From positions 1 through 11,689 of the forward strand of contig JAFZEK010000187.1 of assembly GCA_017560705.1 (NCBI GenBank): 11,689 bases of DNA, given 5' to 3'. Under the pieces are notes generated by a model. It searched no databases, was not told where the DNA came from, and saw only the letters and a list, made by a program, of their open reading frames with translations. This document shows positions 1-7,130 of this stretch, piece by piece. Numbering within the stretch: position 1 is the first letter of the stretch; each line of letters starts with the position of its first letter. Made by a program: the position numbers and the translations under genes. The stretch is from Bacteroidales bacterium (GTDB lineage: Bacteria > Bacteroidota > Bacteroidia > Bacteroidales > P3).

Positions 1-119
1 CGTTGCGATTAAGTGAGTAAAGAGCAATGCCCCAGCATTAGCTCTTTCGAGCGATAGCAACATCGACGAAGTCAGTATTCCGTAAATCACTTGCAAAGCA
101 ATTTTTAGAAGTAGCCTAT
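1..119. other. Unassigned left-edge segment with nested inverted repeats
   Basis: I see no convincing gene here. The segment can fold. AGAGC/AATGC (21-30) pairs with GCATT (35-39) and GCTCT (41-45), leaving one bulged A. An outer arm GTTGC (2-6) pairs with GCAAC (57-61). A minus-strand frame stays open from 147 to the edge, but it would have to begin inside the kce terminator. This may be the edge of a structured RNA, a dispersed repeat or a degraded gene. Nothing in the window decides between these. Confidence 0.3.
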
Positions 120-174
120 AAAAAAAGCGGTTGGTATCCGCAGAACATTACAATGTTCCTTGAATACCAACCGC
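120..174 (-). terminator. Rho-independent terminator of kce
   Basis: An 11-bp perfect stem is formed by 127-137 (GCGGTTGGTAT) and 164-174 (ATACCAACCGC). Inside it is a second 7-bp stem (143-149 with 152-158). On the minus strand the structure is followed at once by seven U residues (120-126). It lies about 27 bases beyond the kce stop codon, so kce transcription probably ends here. Confidence 0.9.
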
Positions 175-200
175 ATGGCTTATTTTGTTTTAACAACTTA

Positions 201-1025
201 TTATCTAGCCTTAAGACCAAGTATTTGACGAGCTTCGGCAGAAGAAGCGATGTCTCTACCTAATTCACGAGACAAACGAACTACTTTTTCAACCAACTCA
301 CCATTGGATTTAGCAAGTACGCCTTTGGATATGTAAAGGTTATCTTCGAAACCTACACGTACGTTACCACCCATAACAATCGTAGGAGCAGCCAATGTAA
401 AAGCATGACGACCAATACCAGTTGCAGTCCAAGTGGAACCAGCAGGGATAGATTTTACCATCCAGCAAAGGTTGTCAACAGTGGCAGGAGTACATCCGGC
501 AACACCTAATACAAAGTTGAATTGCATAGGATCAGCAGGCACAAGACCCTTGCGAGCCATAGTCAGGATAGTATCCAAATGACCCATTTCGAAACATTCG
601 TATTCAGGTTTTATATTGTTTTCCAACATGCGTTTTCCGAAAGCACGCATCATAGGCATAGTGTTTTCGAACACGTCGTCGCCAAAATTACAAGTACCGC
701 AGTCCAAAGTAGCCATTTCAGGGAATAGCTCAGTAGGTTGCAAACGTTCTTCGGCAGTCATACCCACAGCACCACCCGTAGATGGGATAAGTATAACATC
801 AGGACACACTTTATAGATAGCATCTATACATTCTTTGAAGCGTTCTTTACTTTGAGTTGGAGTACCATCGTCTTCACGAACGTGCAAGTGTACAATTGCA
901 GCACCAGCATCAACAGCCGATTTAGCTTCACGTACTATTTCTTCTACAGTGTAAGGAACAGCAGGATTTTGTTCCTTAGTTACTTCTGCACCACATATTG
1001 CAGCTGTAATGATTAATTTTTCCAT
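201..1025 (-). CDS. kce: 3-keto-5-aminohexanoate cleavage enzyme (BKACE family)
   Basis: This is a Zn-dependent beta-keto acid cleavage enzyme of 274 residues, the usual family length (DUF849/BKACE). In lysine fermentation Kce converts 3-keto-5-aminohexanoate plus acetyl-CoA to acetoacetate and 3-aminobutyryl-CoA. The N-terminal HLHVR motif gives zinc ligands His46 and His48. Ser82 (PSTGG) and Thr106 sit where the characterised enzyme has active-site residues. The GGNVRVGFEDN block supplies Arg223, Glu227 (third metal ligand) and Asp228. These residues are visible; their roles come from the family. Other BKACE members act on different keto acids, and no other lysine-fermentation gene is in the window, so the substrate is inferred. 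The protein is cytoplasmic. The gene stands alone, with a strong terminator behind it and 508 bases without a gene in front. ATG at 1025 begins the conserved MEKLIITAAICGAE start. Confidence 0.9.
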   Translation of the reverse strand: MEKLIITAAICGAEVTKEQNPAVPYTVEEIVREAKSAVDAGAAIVHLHVREDDGTPTQSKERFKECIDAIYKVCPDVILIPSTGGAVGMTAEERLQPTELFPEMATLDCGTCNFGDDVFENTMPMMRAFGKRMLENNIKPEYECFEMGHLDTILTMARKGLVPADPMQFNFVLGVAGCTPATVDNLCWMVKSIPAGSTWTATGIGRHAFTLAAPTIVMGGNVRVGFEDNLYISKGVLAKSNGELVEKVVRLSRELGRDIASSAEARQILGLKAR

Positions 1026-1137
1026 GTTTCTTTATTCTTTAATTATTCTATATCTTAGCACATTGCGTGGCATAACAAGCAGATTGTCAAAGTTTAAAGC
1101 AACACCTACACCCGCTTATCACAGTTCGCCACAATTG

Positions 1138-1145
1138 CAAAATTA
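1138..1145 (-). promoter_or_regulatory. Candidate kce promoter (-7 box)
   Basis: The minus strand reads TAATTTTG followed by CA, matching the Bacteroidota -7 consensus TAnnTTTG. It would give a leader of roughly 105 bases before kce. A second match, TATATTTG at 1205-1198, is an alternative and would start transcription within or next to the palindrome at 1180-1193. Neither has a clear TTG -33 element, so the choice is open. Confidence 0.4.
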
Positions 1146-1464
1146 CTAATTTATTGCGACTTTCGGAAATAAAATTGACACTTTGTGCAAAGTCTTTCAA
1201 ATATATACATACTGATTCGTATTTCAGAGTGCTATCGTTGTAGCTTTTCATTGTCGGACACTACCACTTTCATCACTATTTTCCACATTGTTCACACCAA
1301 CCCCAAAAGGACAATTTTCTACATCCAAAACCATAACAAAAGGGAGAAATAAGCCCTTTGAAATGGCATACGGACACTAAAAATGCAGTAATATTTCATC
1401 AGATAAACATTTATTCTTCAACGAAATAAAGAATATTGTTAGTAAAAAAAAGGCAGAAAAGGGA

Positions 1465-1492
1465 TTTGGTATTAAATAAATGAGTAACTTTG
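1465..1492 (+). promoter_or_regulatory. Candidate promoter of the RHH-like gene
   Basis: TTTG (1465-1468) and TAACTTTG (1485-1492) match the Bacteroidota -33 and -7 elements. They are separated by 16 bases, slightly short of the usual spacing. The ATG at 1534 lies about 40 bases downstream, a normal leader length. Confidence 0.5.
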
Positions 1493-1533
1493 AAGTACGA
1501 AAACAAGCTGAATATACATCCAAACACTAACAA

Positions 1534-1827
1534 ATGGAACACAACGCAAAGACGGAAAACAAAAAAGCAAAAATAAAAGTTGCTTTATCGGAAAAGGACG
1601 ATGCACTGCTGTTGCAGTATGCTAAGGAGCGTGGTGTATCCCGTGCTGTTGCAGCCAAACAAATTATACATCATTTCTTTACAGCCAATAAAAACGGAGT
1701 TGCAACAGAGTTTGTTCCAAAGAATCAGCTTAGCCTCTTCGATTGTAACTACCAAGTAACCCTTTTTGACATTATAGAAAAAGAGGAAAAGAAGAAAGCC
1801 AAGTCCTCAAAAAAAGCTGAAGAATAA
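1534..1827 (+). CDS. Small RHH-like protein with two clamp-binding-like motifs
   Basis: I do not recognise a named family for this 97-residue protein. Residues 13-49 follow the ribbon-helix-helix pattern: a short strand (KIKVALS), a helix (DDALLLQYAKERG), a GVSR turn and a second helix ending in IIHHFF. That suggests a dimeric DNA-binding N-terminus. After a linker come QLSLFD (65-70) and QVTLFD (74-79). The first matches exactly the QL[SD]LF pentapeptide with which bacterial proteins bind the DnaN sliding clamp; the second is a weaker copy nine residues on. The tail (80-97) is Lys/Glu-rich and probably disordered. A protein tethered to the clamp while binding DNA is inference. The motifs could also be coincidental or part of a second helix. 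It is alone on the plus strand, convergent with ispD. The ATG at 1534 lies at a normal distance from a promoter-like pair. Confidence 0.75.
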   Translation: MEHNAKTENKKAKIKVALSEKDDALLLQYAKERGVSRAVAAKQIIHHFFTANKNGVATEFVPKNQLSLFDCNYQVTLFDIIEKEEKKKAKSSKKAEE

Positions 1828-1885
1828 CCTTCAACTCCTTTTACAAGGAACATTTCTTACTTCCTTTCCACTTGATATTCTACGG

Positions 1886-1903
1886 AAAAAATCTCTAGAT
1901 TTT
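1886..1903 (-). terminator. Weak hairpin at the convergent end, possible ispD terminator
   Basis: AAAATC (1888-1893) pairs with GATTTT (1898-1903) around a TCTA loop. On the minus strand the stem runs into six U residues (1886-1891). The stem is AT-rich and short, so this is a weak call. A separate small hairpin, TCCTT/AAGGA (1836-1849), follows the plus-strand gene. Confidence 0.3.
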
Positions 1904-1912
1904 CTAATCGCT

Positions 1913-2602
1913 CTAAAAGTAGCCTTGCGAAGCAAAACTTTCGTAAATTGCCTCAGCTATAAGCATATCGAAAGTTGTCGTAAACTTAATATTCTCACGA
2001 TTCCCTTCTACTAGGAATATAGGAATATTCAAAACAGTTTCCACCACCGATGCATCATCTGTGAACATTGGGTCATAGTCCACACTATAGGCTTTCTTCA
2101 ACACATCTGCAGTAAAGCATTGTGGAGTTTGCACTAGTTTTACAGTATTTCTATCTATAATTGAATTAGTATCACCATCCACAACCCTCACACTTTCACT
2201 CGGAGCAACAATAGGAATCACTGCTTTCTTTTCTTCAACGGCTTCAAATACAGCCTTCAAAGTATCGTTAGAAACAAACGGTCTCACTCCATCATGTACA
2301 GCTACCACACAATCATCTGGTATAAATTCCAAAGCGTTCTTCACAGAATAAAAGCGCTCACTTCCACCATTCGTAAGAATATAGGGTACATTAAAAGCAT
2401 ATTCATTACAAAGCATATTCCAATAAGATCTATGTGCTTCAGGTATAACCAATACTATAGATATGGACGAATCGTAGTTATGAATACGTTCTAATGTCCG
2501 CATAAGCACAGGTTTACCATTAATAGGTAGGAATTGCTTGGGCACATGAGCTTGCATTCTTTTTCCGCTACCCCCTGCAACAACTATAATATATTTCTTC
2601 AT
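1913..2602 (-). CDS. ispD: 2-C-methyl-D-erythritol 4-phosphate cytidylyltransferase
   Basis: This cytoplasmic enzyme makes CDP-methylerythritol from MEP and CTP, the third step of the non-mevalonate isoprenoid pathway. That pathway feeds the undecaprenyl carrier recycled by uppP in the same window. The 229 residues match the family length. The nucleotide-binding loop AGGSGKRM (9-16, with Arg15) and Lys22 (PKQF) are present. So are GGSERFYSV (79-87), VHDGVRPF (102-109), the DRN at 150-152 with Arg151, QTPQCF (158-163), TDDASVVE (181-188) and ENIKFTT (203-209, with Lys206). All the signature blocks look intact. It follows queA on the same strand, but a strong hairpin in the 66-base gap means it is either transcribed separately or receives only part of the queA transcript. 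I see no clear TAnnTTTG box directly upstream. Confidence 0.95.
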   Translation of the reverse strand: MKKYIIVVAGGSGKRMQAHVPKQFLPINGKPVLMRTLERIHNYDSSISIVLVIPEAHRSYWNMLCNEYAFNVPYILTNGGSERFYSVKNALEFIPDDCVVAVHDGVRPFVSNDTLKAVFEAVEEKKAVIPIVAPSESVRVVDGDTNSIIDRNTVKLVQTPQCFTADVLKKAYSVDYDPMFTDDASVVETVLNIPIFLVEGNRENIKFTTTFDMLIAEAIYESFASQGYF

Positions 2603-2610
2603 AGCTCAAT

Positions 2611-2658
2611 AAAAATAAAAACAGAAAAGAATGGCACAAGCACCATTCTTTTCTGTTT
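2611..2658 (-). terminator. Strong hairpin between queA and ispD
   Basis: A perfect 16-bp stem pairs 2619-2634 (ending GAATGG) with 2643-2658 (starting CCATTC) around an 8-base loop. On the minus strand it is followed by a U-rich run with few interruptions (2611-2618). It begins 10 bases past the queA stop codon and ends 16 bases before the ispD start codon. This is the geometry of a queA terminator that may let some transcription through to ispD. Confidence 0.8.
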
Positions 2659-2668
2659 AATATTCGTT

Positions 2669-3724
2669 TTATAAGATTAGCATAGCATCGCCATAAGTAA
2701 AGAATTTATATTTTTCTTTTACGGCAGTTTGATATGCTTTCATCATCAAATCGTATCCTACAAATGCTGTAACCATAATAAATAGTGAGGACATTGATGG
2801 GTGGAAATTCGTAACCATCATATCGGCTATAGAGAAGTTGTAGGGTGGATAAATAAATTTATTTGTCCATCCAGCATAAGGACGTACTGTACCAGGAGTA
2901 GTCACTGCTGTTTCCAACACCTTCATTGAAGTAGTTCCTACCGCACATATTTTCTTTCCATTGGCCTTTGCTGTATTAATCAAATCACAAGCTTCGTCTT
3001 CAATGTACATTTCTTCAGAATCCATTCTGTGCTTTGTAAGGTCTTCAACTTCTATGGGCTTAAAGTTTCCTAAGCCAGCATGCAAAGTCACCTCTGCCAT
3101 TTTTACATCTTTTATTTCTAAGCGTTTCAAAAGCTCTCTACTGAAATGAAGACCAGCAGTTGGGGCAGCTACAGCACCTTCATGCTTTGCATATATCGTT
3201 TGATACCTATCAGCATCTTCAGGAGATACATTTCTCACTCTTAGTAATTCTTCAGGTAGCGGAGTATGTCCTAAAGACTTTATTGTAGAAATAAACTCTT
3301 CGTGACTTCCATCGAACAAGAAACGCACAGTTCTACCTCTGGATGTTGTATTGTCAATAACTTCGGCAATAAGAGCATCATTGTGACCAAAGTACAATTT
3401 ATTTCCAATACGAATCTTTCTAGCTGGGTCTACTATAACATCCCACAAACGACTTTCACGATTCAATTCTCTCAAAAGAAAAACAGTAATCTTTGCACCT
3501 GTCTTTTCTTTTTCGCCATAAAGCAATGCAGGGAAAACCTTAGTATTGTTCACTACCATCACATCGCCAGTATCTACATAGTCTACCAAATCTTTGAACA
3601 ACCTATGTTCTATTGAGCCTGTTTTCCTATCCACAACCATCATCCGTGCTTCATCTCTCAACTTTGATGGCTTTTCAGCAAACAAATCTTTTGGCAATGA
3701 GTACTTAAAATGAGATAATTTCAT
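2669..3724 (-). CDS. queA: tRNA preQ1(34) S-adenosylmethionine ribosyltransferase-isomerase
   Basis: QueA moves the ribosyl part of S-adenosylmethionine onto preQ1 at the wobble base of tRNAs with GUN anticodons, forming epoxyqueuosine. It is cytoplasmic, and 351 residues is the family length. Recognisable blocks are [14 protein letters not shown] (57-70), GHTPLP (152-157), the [21 protein letters not shown] region (174-194), TLHAGLGNF (213-221), [10 protein letters not shown] (262-271) and the C-terminal [11 protein letters not shown] (341-351). The segment after TNFH (305-308) reads PSMSSLFIM rather than the usual LP(R/K)STLLML, a mild divergence. It stands apart from truB upstream by 297 bases that contain a good promoter, and from ispD by a terminator, so it looks monocistronic. 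No other queuosine gene is in the window. ATG at 3724 begins the conserved [11 protein letters not shown] start. Confidence 0.96.
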   Translation of the reverse strand: MKLSHFKYSLPKDLFAEKPSKLRDEARMMVVDRKTGSIEHRLFKDLVDYVDTGDVMVVNNTKVFPALLYGEKEKTGAKITVFLLRELNRESRLWDVIVDPARKIRIGNKLYFGHNDALIAEVIDNTTSRGRTVRFLFDGSHEEFISTIKSLGHTPLPEELLRVRNVSPEDADRYQTIYAKHEGAVAAPTAGLHFSRELLKRLEIKDVKMAEVTLHAGLGNFKPIEVEDLTKHRMDSEEMYIEDEACDLINTAKANGKKICAVGTTSMKVLETAVTTPGTVRPYAGWTNKFIYPPYNFSIADMMVTNFHPSMSSLFIMVTAFVGYDLMMKAYQTAVKEKYKFFTYGDAMLIL

Positions 3725-4021
3725 AATATATAATACGTATCTATACTTTATTTATCACTAATATTTGAAGAAAGAACACAACCTATGAATATCTTTTCCT
3801 TTCAATGGAAACAATAGATGAACACATTTCTGCTCTTCCTTTATCTCCTAATCTGAAACTGAACATCATAGATTCCTTACTTCTAACTGACTTGCAAATA
3901 TACACCATTTAACATAGCATTGTCAAGTATTTTAACTATAATTCTTCACCGCATTACAACAATACACTATTTGTCAGAATATTTCAAATCAACAAAAAGG
4001 ATATTTATTTAAGAATAAGCA
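3725..4021. other. Intergenic region between truB and queA
   Basis: This 297-base, AT-rich region separates two tRNA-modification genes on the same strand. It contains the queA promoter at 3895-3926. That leaves a leader of about 165 bases before queA, in which I could not identify a known riboswitch. I see no strong terminator behind truB, so some read-through into queA is possible. Confidence 0.4.
3895..3926 (-). promoter_or_regulatory. queA promoter
   Basis: The minus strand shows TTG (3926-3924, within TTGACA), a 21-base spacer and TATATTTG followed by CA (-7 box at 3902-3895). Both Bacteroidota elements are present at a normal distance, making this the most complete promoter match in the window. 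The predicted start is near 3888. Confidence 0.65.
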
Positions 4022-4714
4022 CTAGTTATTCGTTAAATATTCTCGCACATTTTCTATATCTATAGCATCCGCACGAGAAAACTCCCCTATTCTCTCTCTA
4101 CATAATCTTGACAAATATGCTCCTGATTCTAACGCATAGCCAAAATCTCTTGCTATTGAACGAATATAAGTACCCTTACTACATTCTATACGAAAATCTA
4201 CTTCAGGTAATTCTATTCTTGTTATATCAAATGTTTTAATTGTTATCTTCTTCGACTTGATTTCTACATCCTGATTGTTTCGTGCATAGTCGAAAGCTCT
4301 CTTACCATTTATCTTGACTGCCGAAAAAATTGGAGGCACTTGCTCTATTTCGCCCATAAACTGTTTCGTAACATCACGTATCAATTTTTCCGAAAGATGT
4401 TCTGTTGGATAAGTTTTATCCACTGGCTTTTCCATATCAAAGCATGGTGTCGTTGCTCCTAGAACAAATGTTCCTGTGTATTCCTTTTCCGATGCTTGAT
4501 AAGTTTCTATAGACTTAGTAGCTTTACCAATACAAACTATAAGCAATCCCATTGCCAATGGATCCAATGTTCCAGCATGACCTATCTTTATTTTCTTCAA
4601 ATCAAAATCATGTCGCAAAATATGCTTTATCTTGTTCACGACCTGAAAAGAAGTCCATTTATATGGCTTATCAATAAGTAATACCTTTCCTTCCTTTAAC
4701 TCTTCCGCAGTCAT
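4022..4714 (-). CDS. truB: tRNA pseudouridine(55) synthase
   Basis: TruB isomerises uridine 55 in the T-arm of tRNAs to pseudouridine. At 230 residues it is the short form, with the catalytic domain and little C-terminal extension. Visible blocks are LLIDKPYKWTSF (12-23), GHAGTLDPLAMGLL (45-58) with catalytic Asp51, EKEYTGTFVLG (76-86), PPIFSAVKINGKRAFDYAR (residues 116-134) and the CSKGTYIRSIARDFG region. The protein is cytoplasmic. It is the last gene of a tight minus-strand group: uppP ends six bases upstream. Translation of the pair is therefore probably linked. ATG at 4714 leaves only a short leader before the first conserved strand. Confidence 0.96.
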   Translation of the reverse strand: MTAEELKEGKVLLIDKPYKWTSFQVVNKIKHILRHDFDLKKIKIGHAGTLDPLAMGLLIVCIGKATKSIETYQASEKEYTGTFVLGATTPCFDMEKPVDKTYPTEHLSEKLIRDVTKQFMGEIEQVPPIFSAVKINGKRAFDYARNNQDVEIKSKKITIKTFDITRIELPEVDFRIECSKGTYIRSIARDFGYALESGAYLSRLCRERIGEFSRADAIDIENVREYLTNN

Positions 4715-4720
4715 AAAAAA

Positions 4721-5557
4721 CTAAAATACAATAGCCAAGATACCCACTAATGCACAGTATATTGCGAAATAAACCAATTTGCATCTCTTAACCAAAGCTA
4801 TCATTGCCTTACATGCAATACAGCCCGATACAAATGCAGCTAAAAATCCCACAATCATAGCTGTTACTGATATAGTTTCCATTCCACCTACAAATATATC
4901 TTTAGCATCTAACAATGCCTCTCCTAAGATGGGTGGAATAACCATTAAAAAGGAAAATTGAGCCAATTGCTCTCTACTGTTGCCTAAAAGAAGACCTGTA
5001 GCTATTGTAGTCCCCGACCTTGACAACCCTGGAAGAACAGCAACAGCTTGCGACAATCCTATTATGAACGCATCTTTGCACTTTATGTCGTGTGGCTTCT
5101 TAGGCGAAAAATATTGAGAGAAAGTAAGCAACAACGCTGTTGCCAACAAGCATATTCCAACTACAAGCAAATCGCCTTCAAACAAAGCATCCACATAGTC
5201 CTTGAAAAATACTCCTACAATGCCTATAGGTATCATAGATATAATAATCATGAATACATAACGTTGCTCCATATTAAAATGCCATCCAAAAAGATTGTTA
5301 GTCTTTTCTTGTGCCACTGAAGCACGTATTGGCTTCTTGAATAATCCTTTAAAGATCCATGTAACTTCTTTCCATAGAATAACTATAGTAGATAATACTG
5401 TAGCCACGTGAACAAGAACTTCAAAAGTTGTTCCACCTCCATCTACATCAACACCTAATATCTCTTTACCTATCAAAAGATGGCCACTACTACTAACTGG
5501 TAAATATTCCGTCAATCCTTGAATAAACCCAAGGATTAGTGCTTCAAACCATTCCAT
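4721..5557 (-). CDS. uppP: Undecaprenyl-diphosphate phosphatase (BacA/UppP)
   Basis: UppP is an integral membrane phosphatase that converts undecaprenyl diphosphate to undecaprenyl phosphate, the lipid carrier for peptidoglycan and surface polysaccharide synthesis. High expression of this family gives bacitracin resistance. Both signature motifs are intact in the 278 residues: [15 protein letters not shown] (13-27), with Glu17 and His26, and PGLSRSGTT (176-184), with Arg180. Hydrophobic segments occur around 45-62, 100-118, 131-149, 165-190, 200-218, 229-251 and 260-278, as expected for a polytopic protein. It sits between DUF3098 (26-base gap) and truB (6-base gap) in the order typical of Bacteroidota. 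The pairing with ftsX fits a role in wall growth. The ATG at 5557 gives the normal [14 protein letters not shown] start. Confidence 0.96.
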   Translation of the reverse strand: MEWFEALILGFIQGLTEYLPVSSSGHLLIGKEILGVDVDGGGTTFEVLVHVATVLSTIVILWKEVTWIFKGLFKKPIRASVAQEKTNNLFGWHFNMEQRYVFMIIISMIPIGIVGVFFKDYVDALFEGDLLVVGICLLATALLLTFSQYFSPKKPHDIKCKDAFIIGLSQAVAVLPGLSRSGTTIATGLLLGNSREQLAQFSFLMVIPPILGEALLDAKDIFVGGMETISVTAMIVGFLAAFVSGCIACKAMIALVKRCKLVYFAIYCALVGILAIVF

Positions 5558-5583
5558 ACTAATAAACCTTTAGCTATAAATAT

Positions 5584-5856
5584 TTATTCTTTATTAGATC
5601 TTACCATTATGGCAAACACTTCCACTATCAAACCTAAAATAATAAGTATAGGTGCTACATACATACGACGAACGCTAAATATACTTTCATTAAATACATT
5701 TGGGTCGTCGGAACCACCACCTATTAAGCACAAATAACCTATAGCCATCAATACTACTCCAGCTAGAAGCAAGATATAGTTTATCTTCTTGAACATAAAG
5801 TTATTATTTGTTTCTTCTTGCACGTTATTTTTTGTCTTTTCTATATTTGTTTTCAT
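5584..5856 (-). CDS. DUF3098 family small membrane protein
   Basis: This 90-residue protein has two predicted membrane segments, about 26-45 (NYILLLAGVVLMAIGYLCL) and 66-85 (YVAPILIILGLIVEVFAIMV). A polar N-terminus rich in Asn, Lys and Thr (1-20) precedes them. The loop GGGSDDPNVFNESIFSVRR and the following helix match what I know of DUF3098, a Bacteroidota-restricted family of unknown function. It lies 19 bases after ftsX and 26 bases before uppP on the same strand. A membrane role linked to cell-wall growth or division is inferred from this position only; no catalytic residue is apparent. Confidence 0.88.
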   Translation of the reverse strand: MKTNIEKTKNNVQEETNNNFMFKKINYILLLAGVVLMAIGYLCLIGGGSDDPNVFNESIFSVRRMYVAPILIILGLIVEVFAIMVRSNKE

Positions 5857-5875
5857 ATTATGCGTGTTTTATATA

Positions 5876-6772
5876 TTAATACAATTGTTCGTCTTTACGA
5901 TTTAGATAATAAATAATAGATATATAAGTAGACACCGACGAAATGGCAATACCAAACGCCACTATTATACATCCTATCACCATATAAGGCTGCTTGTAAT
6001 ACATAAGCAATTCACTTGCATTTAAATGCTTATAAGCTGCAAACATCAATATTATGAGTGCTATAATAGCAATAAAAGCACCAAACAAACCATACAAGAC
6101 ACTACGCTTCAAGAATGGTGATATTATAAACCAACGTTTTGCTCCTACTAGTTGCATTGTCTTTATAGTATATCGTTTTGAATAGATCGCTATCTTTATA
6201 GTATTATTTATCAATACAACAGAAATAAACAATAACAAAGATATGAAGATTATCAATATCCAACCTATATCGGATAACATATCATTCACTTCGTTGATAG
6301 TTACTTCTTGATAAACTACTTCTGTTACTATATCATTATTCCTTACATTCGTAACGAAAAGATTTATATTTTCTTGCGTCTGTGTTGATGAGATATTATT
6401 GGATTTAAGCTTAACCTCTAACGTCGGAAACAAAGGATTATATCCCAAAAAGTCTACAAAATTATCACCCAACTCTGCCGCAAAGCTCTTTGCTGCTTCA
6501 TCTTTAGATATATAATTTACAGCCTTTATATAAGGATAATTGTCTTTCTGTTCCAGCTCTTGCTTCAATTCTAATATCTCTTTTTCTGCTACATCTGGCG
6601 AAAGCACCACATTGTATATGATATTTTCCTTTATATTTTTTGTATAGCAGTAAGAATGGTAGCCCAACACTAGCAATAATCCTAAAACTAAAAGAACTAA
6701 AGCAATGCTTAATATTGTGGACACATAACTTCCCCACAGCTTAACAGATTGACCTTTATTAATTTTACTCAT
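5876..6772 (-). CDS. ftsX: Cell division protein FtsX (ABC-type permease)
   Basis: FtsX pairs with the ATPase FtsE and transmits its state across the inner membrane to activate wall hydrolases during division. The 298 residues show the family layout. A short cytoplasmic N-terminus leads to TM1 (about 17-39), then an extracytoplasmic domain (40-165) and TM2 (170-190). A cytoplasmic loop follows with the characteristic TMQLVGAKRWFIISPF (205-220), then TM3 (227-247) and TM4 (263-288). No FtsE gene is in the window, so the partner must be encoded elsewhere. ftsX is first in a four-gene unit running to truB, with a TACTTTTG promoter box about 47 bases upstream. ATG at 6772 is the only start giving a normal N-terminus. 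Confidence 0.93.
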   Translation of the reverse strand: MSKINKGQSVKLWGSYVSTILSIALVLLVLGLLLVLGYHSYCYTKNIKENIIYNVVLSPDVAEKEILELKQELEQKDNYPYIKAVNYISKDEAAKSFAAELGDNFVDFLGYNPLFPTLEVKLKSNNISSTQTQENINLFVTNVRNNDIVTEVVYQEVTINEVNDMLSDIGWILIIFISLLLFISVVLINNTIKIAIYSKRYTIKTMQLVGAKRWFIISPFLKRSVLYGLFGAFIAIIALIILMFAAYKHLNASELLMYYKQPYMVIGCIIVAFGIAISSVSTYISIIYYLNRKDEQLY

Positions 6773-6818
6773 CTTCTATTCTTTTTATTAGTCAGCTTAA
6801 AAACGAACTTTGCATTTG

Positions 6819-6826
6819 CAAAAGTA
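6819..6826 (-). promoter_or_regulatory. Promoter of the ftsX-DUF3098-uppP-truB unit (-7 box)
   Basis: The minus strand reads TACTTTTG followed by CA, an exact Bacteroidota -7 element 47 bases before the ftsX start codon. No clear TTG lies at the -33 distance. The AT-rich stretch upstream (6831-6850) may compensate. Confidence 0.6.
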
Positions 6827-6900
6827 CATCTTTTTTTAGAAATATAAAAACCTTACGCTTCAAAAAAATACAATTAATAGCTCTTACTCTCATCCGACAA

Positions 6901-6939
6901 AAGGAAAAGCCACCTATCCTTAAAGACAGCTTTTCCCTT
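6901..6939 (-). terminator. Possible dnaN terminator
   Basis: AAGGAAAAGC (6901-6910) pairs with GCTTTTCCCTT (6929-6939), with one bulged C and an 18-base loop. On the minus strand a short U-run follows. It lies about 190 bases past the dnaN stop codon, farther than usual, so the assignment is tentative. Confidence 0.4.
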
Positions 6940-7130
6940 GGGATGTATTATTATCTTACCGCTTCAATCTTTCATAATGCAAAAGAAGCACTTTACTTAC
7001 CATGCCGAACATCATCATTTTTCCGACCACAACGATTTTATTTCATTGTAGCTTTTCTGTCTAAAATATTTTTATTCTTTCCTATTAAGAATAGTTGCAG
7101 TGCTGTTGCAAAGTAAGTTACAGAACATCA

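Larger units (their letters stand above)
1026..1533. other. Gene-free divergent intergenic region (508 bases)
   Basis: This region lies between kce (-) and the RHH-like gene (+). I find no ORF worth calling. It holds candidate promoters for both genes: TAATTTTG at 1145-1138 and TATATTTG at 1205-1198 on the minus strand, and TTTG/TAACTTTG at 1465-1492 on the plus strand. It also holds an interrupted palindrome ACTTTG-TG-CAAAGT (1180-1193), just downstream of the second minus-strand box. The stretch 1206-1440 shows nothing I can interpret. Confidence 0.5.
6773..7130. other. Intergenic region between dnaN and ftsX
   Basis: This 358-base region has no supportable ORF. At the ftsX end is a good -7 box (6819-6826). 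In the middle is a hairpin (6901-6939). Near dnaN an AT-rich stem, TATTCTT/AAGAATA (7073-7093), has no U-tract behind it. I could not assign anything to 6960-7070. Confidence 0.4.

Noticed and set aside
1..147. Open minus-strand frame running off the left edge
   Set aside because: It would begin inside the kce terminator, has no promoter or credible start, and about 49 open codons is not improbable by chance.
3725..3894. queA leader considered as a preQ1 riboswitch
   Set aside because: I could not find a convincing preQ1 aptamer with its A-rich tail, and the leader is much longer than that class needs.
6504..6737. 77-codon minus-strand frame inside ftsX
   Set aside because: It lies in a different frame of the same strand within a conserved ftsX and has no family pattern.
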